From NCBI GenBank assembly GCA_009778235.1, contig WRKE01000163.1, forward strand, positions 1 through 5,775: a DNA stretch of 5,775 nt. The letters run 5' to 3'. The DNA is from Pseudomonadota bacterium. GTDB lineage: Bacteria > Desulfobacterota > Desulfobulbia > Desulfobulbales > Desulfobulbaceae. Made by a program: the position numbers and the translations under genes. Below, piece after piece: positions 5,161 to 5,775 of the stretch (position 1 is its first letter; every line of letters begins with the position of its first letter). The notes beneath the pieces were generated by a model. That model was not told the origin of the DNA, did not search any database, and saw only the letters and a list, made by a program, of their open reading frames with translations.

Positions 5161-5177
5161 TAAAAACGTTTTCAAGG
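5158..5177. repeat. 20-bp near-perfect palindrome between convergent genes
   Basis: CCTT (5158-5161) and AAGG (5174-5177) flank the self-complementary AAAACGTTTT (5163-5172), with one mismatched pair (5162 against 5173). It lies between hicB and the convergent minus-strand gene and partly overlaps the preceding stem-loop, so the two structures exclude each other in RNA. As a bidirectional terminator it would be weak; as a protein-binding site it is unassigned. Confidence 0.35.
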
Positions 5178-5187
5178 CTATCAGCCA

Positions 5188-5637
5188 TTATTTATCCCCT
5201 CCTATCGTCAGTTCAAAAAAAGGTTTAACTCCGGAAAAAATGCCCCTCCTCTCTGCTTTTGTTTCTCTGTACATATTCAACCTAAACTGTTCATTCCGCC
5301 CCCTTTCTTCATATAATTCTATGAAATATTTGATTGTTGCCATTTTAGCCGCAAACGGAATTTCTTCAGCCTGGTAATAATTGACGGTATATTTTCCTGG
5401 AATTCCAGAAATTTCAAAAAAAGGGGTATCCCTGTCGTGCTTTGCATTAATATCATATTTTATTAAAATTTCTTTAATGTCATGACTAATGGTAAATGTG
5501 AATTCTGAATATGGATTAACCCATAAACATGAATAAATATAAAATACATACAACAGAAACAATGCAATAAAAATATATTTTATAATTATCTTTATATTCT
5601 TTGTTATGCATTTTATACATTGCATCTTAGATTCCAT
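5188..5637 (-). CDS. Hypothetical single-span membrane protein, strongly AT-rich
   Basis: I do not recognise this 149-residue protein. The first 20 residues are lysine-rich and carry a CxxC (C7, C10). A hydrophobic span at about 17-40 follows (IIIKYIFIALFLLYVFYIYS), and the rest is hydrophilic. By the positive-inside rule the N-terminus is cytoplasmic and the C-terminal 105 residues are outside. C37 after IYS resembles a weak lipobox, but tyrosine at -2 argues against lipidation. The outer part contains FFEISGIPGKYTVNYY and a charged helix-like stretch KYFIELYEERGRNEQF. The start may be ATG 5637 or the in-frame ATG 5625, whose GGA lies 7 nt upstream. Base composition is far more AT-rich than the left of the window, with many A/T-ending codons, which suggests horizontal acquisition. 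It is convergent with hicB. A role as an immunity or envelope protein is conceivable but unsupported. Confidence 0.65.
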   Translation of the reverse strand: MESKMQCIKCITKNIKIIIKYIFIALFLLYVFYIYSCLWVNPYSEFTFTISHDIKEILIKYDINAKHDRDTPFFEISGIPGKYTVNYYQAEEIPFAAKMATIKYFIELYEERGRNEQFRLNMYRETKAERRGIFSGVKPFFELTIGGDK

Positions 5638-5732
5638 TCCATTAAGTTATAAATATATAGCATGTATTCACTCTTTGTATTGCTTAATATTAATACGGTC
5701 ATTAATCACCGAACACCATCCCTTGTTTCGTC
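5638..5732. other. AT-rich upstream region of the minus-strand gene
   Basis: This stretch probably carries the promoter of the gene ending at 5188. On the minus strand TATAAC (5651-5646) and TATATT (5657-5652) resemble -10 boxes, but no convincing -35 box is correctly spaced. The perfect palindrome TTAATATTAA lies at 5684-5693; in such AT-rich DNA it may be chance. No open reading frame of note is present. Confidence 0.3.
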
Positions 5733-5757
5733 ATTTCGACCGCAGGGAGAAATCTCC
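5733..5757. repeat. Candidate REP-like dispersed repeat, left end at window edge
   Basis: The segment reads ATTTCGACCGCAGGGAGAAA and continues TCTCC, containing the small palindrome GGAGA-AA-TCTCC (5746-5757). From memory, sequences of the form GTCATTTCGACC...GGGAGAAATCTC recur as dispersed intergenic palindromic elements in many bacterial genomes. Upstream, TTTCGTC at 5726-5732 may belong to it. The expected complementary right half would lie beyond the window, so this is a partial call based on recalled consensus. Confidence 0.45.
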
Positions 5758-5775
5758 ATGGATCGAGCAATAACC

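Overview
The window looks like a chromosomal segment from a GC-rich Gram-negative bacterium. My best guess is a member of the Desulfobacterota (Desulfobulbales-like). That guess rests on the mix of gene families (a family 2 glycosyltransferase, a spore-photoproduct-lyase-like radical SAM protein outside a spore former, and an EI24/CysZ-like membrane protein) and on codon usage; no 16S rRNA gene or other taxonomic marker is present.

Layout. (1) Positions 1-85, minus strand: the first 28 codons of a ribonuclease G/E family protein, cut by the window edge. (2) Positions 86-277: a divergent intergenic region with an AT-rich promoter-like patch and a 6-bp GC-rich inverted repeat. (3) Positions 278-3172, plus strand: a probable four-gene operon made of a family 2 glycosyltransferase, an SPL-like radical SAM protein overlapping it by 23 bp, a YbaK-type aminoacyl-tRNA deacylase, and a 94-residue hypothetical protein with an ideal Shine-Dalgarno sequence. 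A GC-rich structure followed by seven T's (3203-3252) closes it. (4) Positions 3276-4073: an EI24-domain membrane protein with its own ribosome-binding site just after that terminator. (5) Positions 4089-4474: a decayed ISL3-family transposase, truncated at its 5' end and carrying an internal frame-changing deletion. (6) Positions 4517-5134: a type II toxin-antitoxin module, hicA-hicB, with a perfect 7-bp-arm palindrome one base before the hicA ATG that is a good candidate for the HicB operator. (7) Positions 5188-5637, minus strand: a strikingly AT-rich gene for a small single-span membrane-anchored protein of unknown function, convergent with hicB. (8) Positions 5733-5757: what looks like the left part of a dispersed REP-like repeat, running to the window edge.

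The left two thirds (1-4073) is GC-rich and reads as core chromosome. The right third (4074-5775) has the signature of an accessory patch: IS debris, a toxin-antitoxin pair, a compositionally foreign orphan gene and a possible dispersed repeat. I see no CRISPR array, tRNA, rRNA or intact mobile element. The points most worth a second look are the SPL-like enzyme that lacks the cysteine used by true spore photoproduct lyases, the hicAB control region in which the toxin has no visible ribosome-binding site while the antitoxin has a perfect one, and the AT-rich orphan membrane protein.
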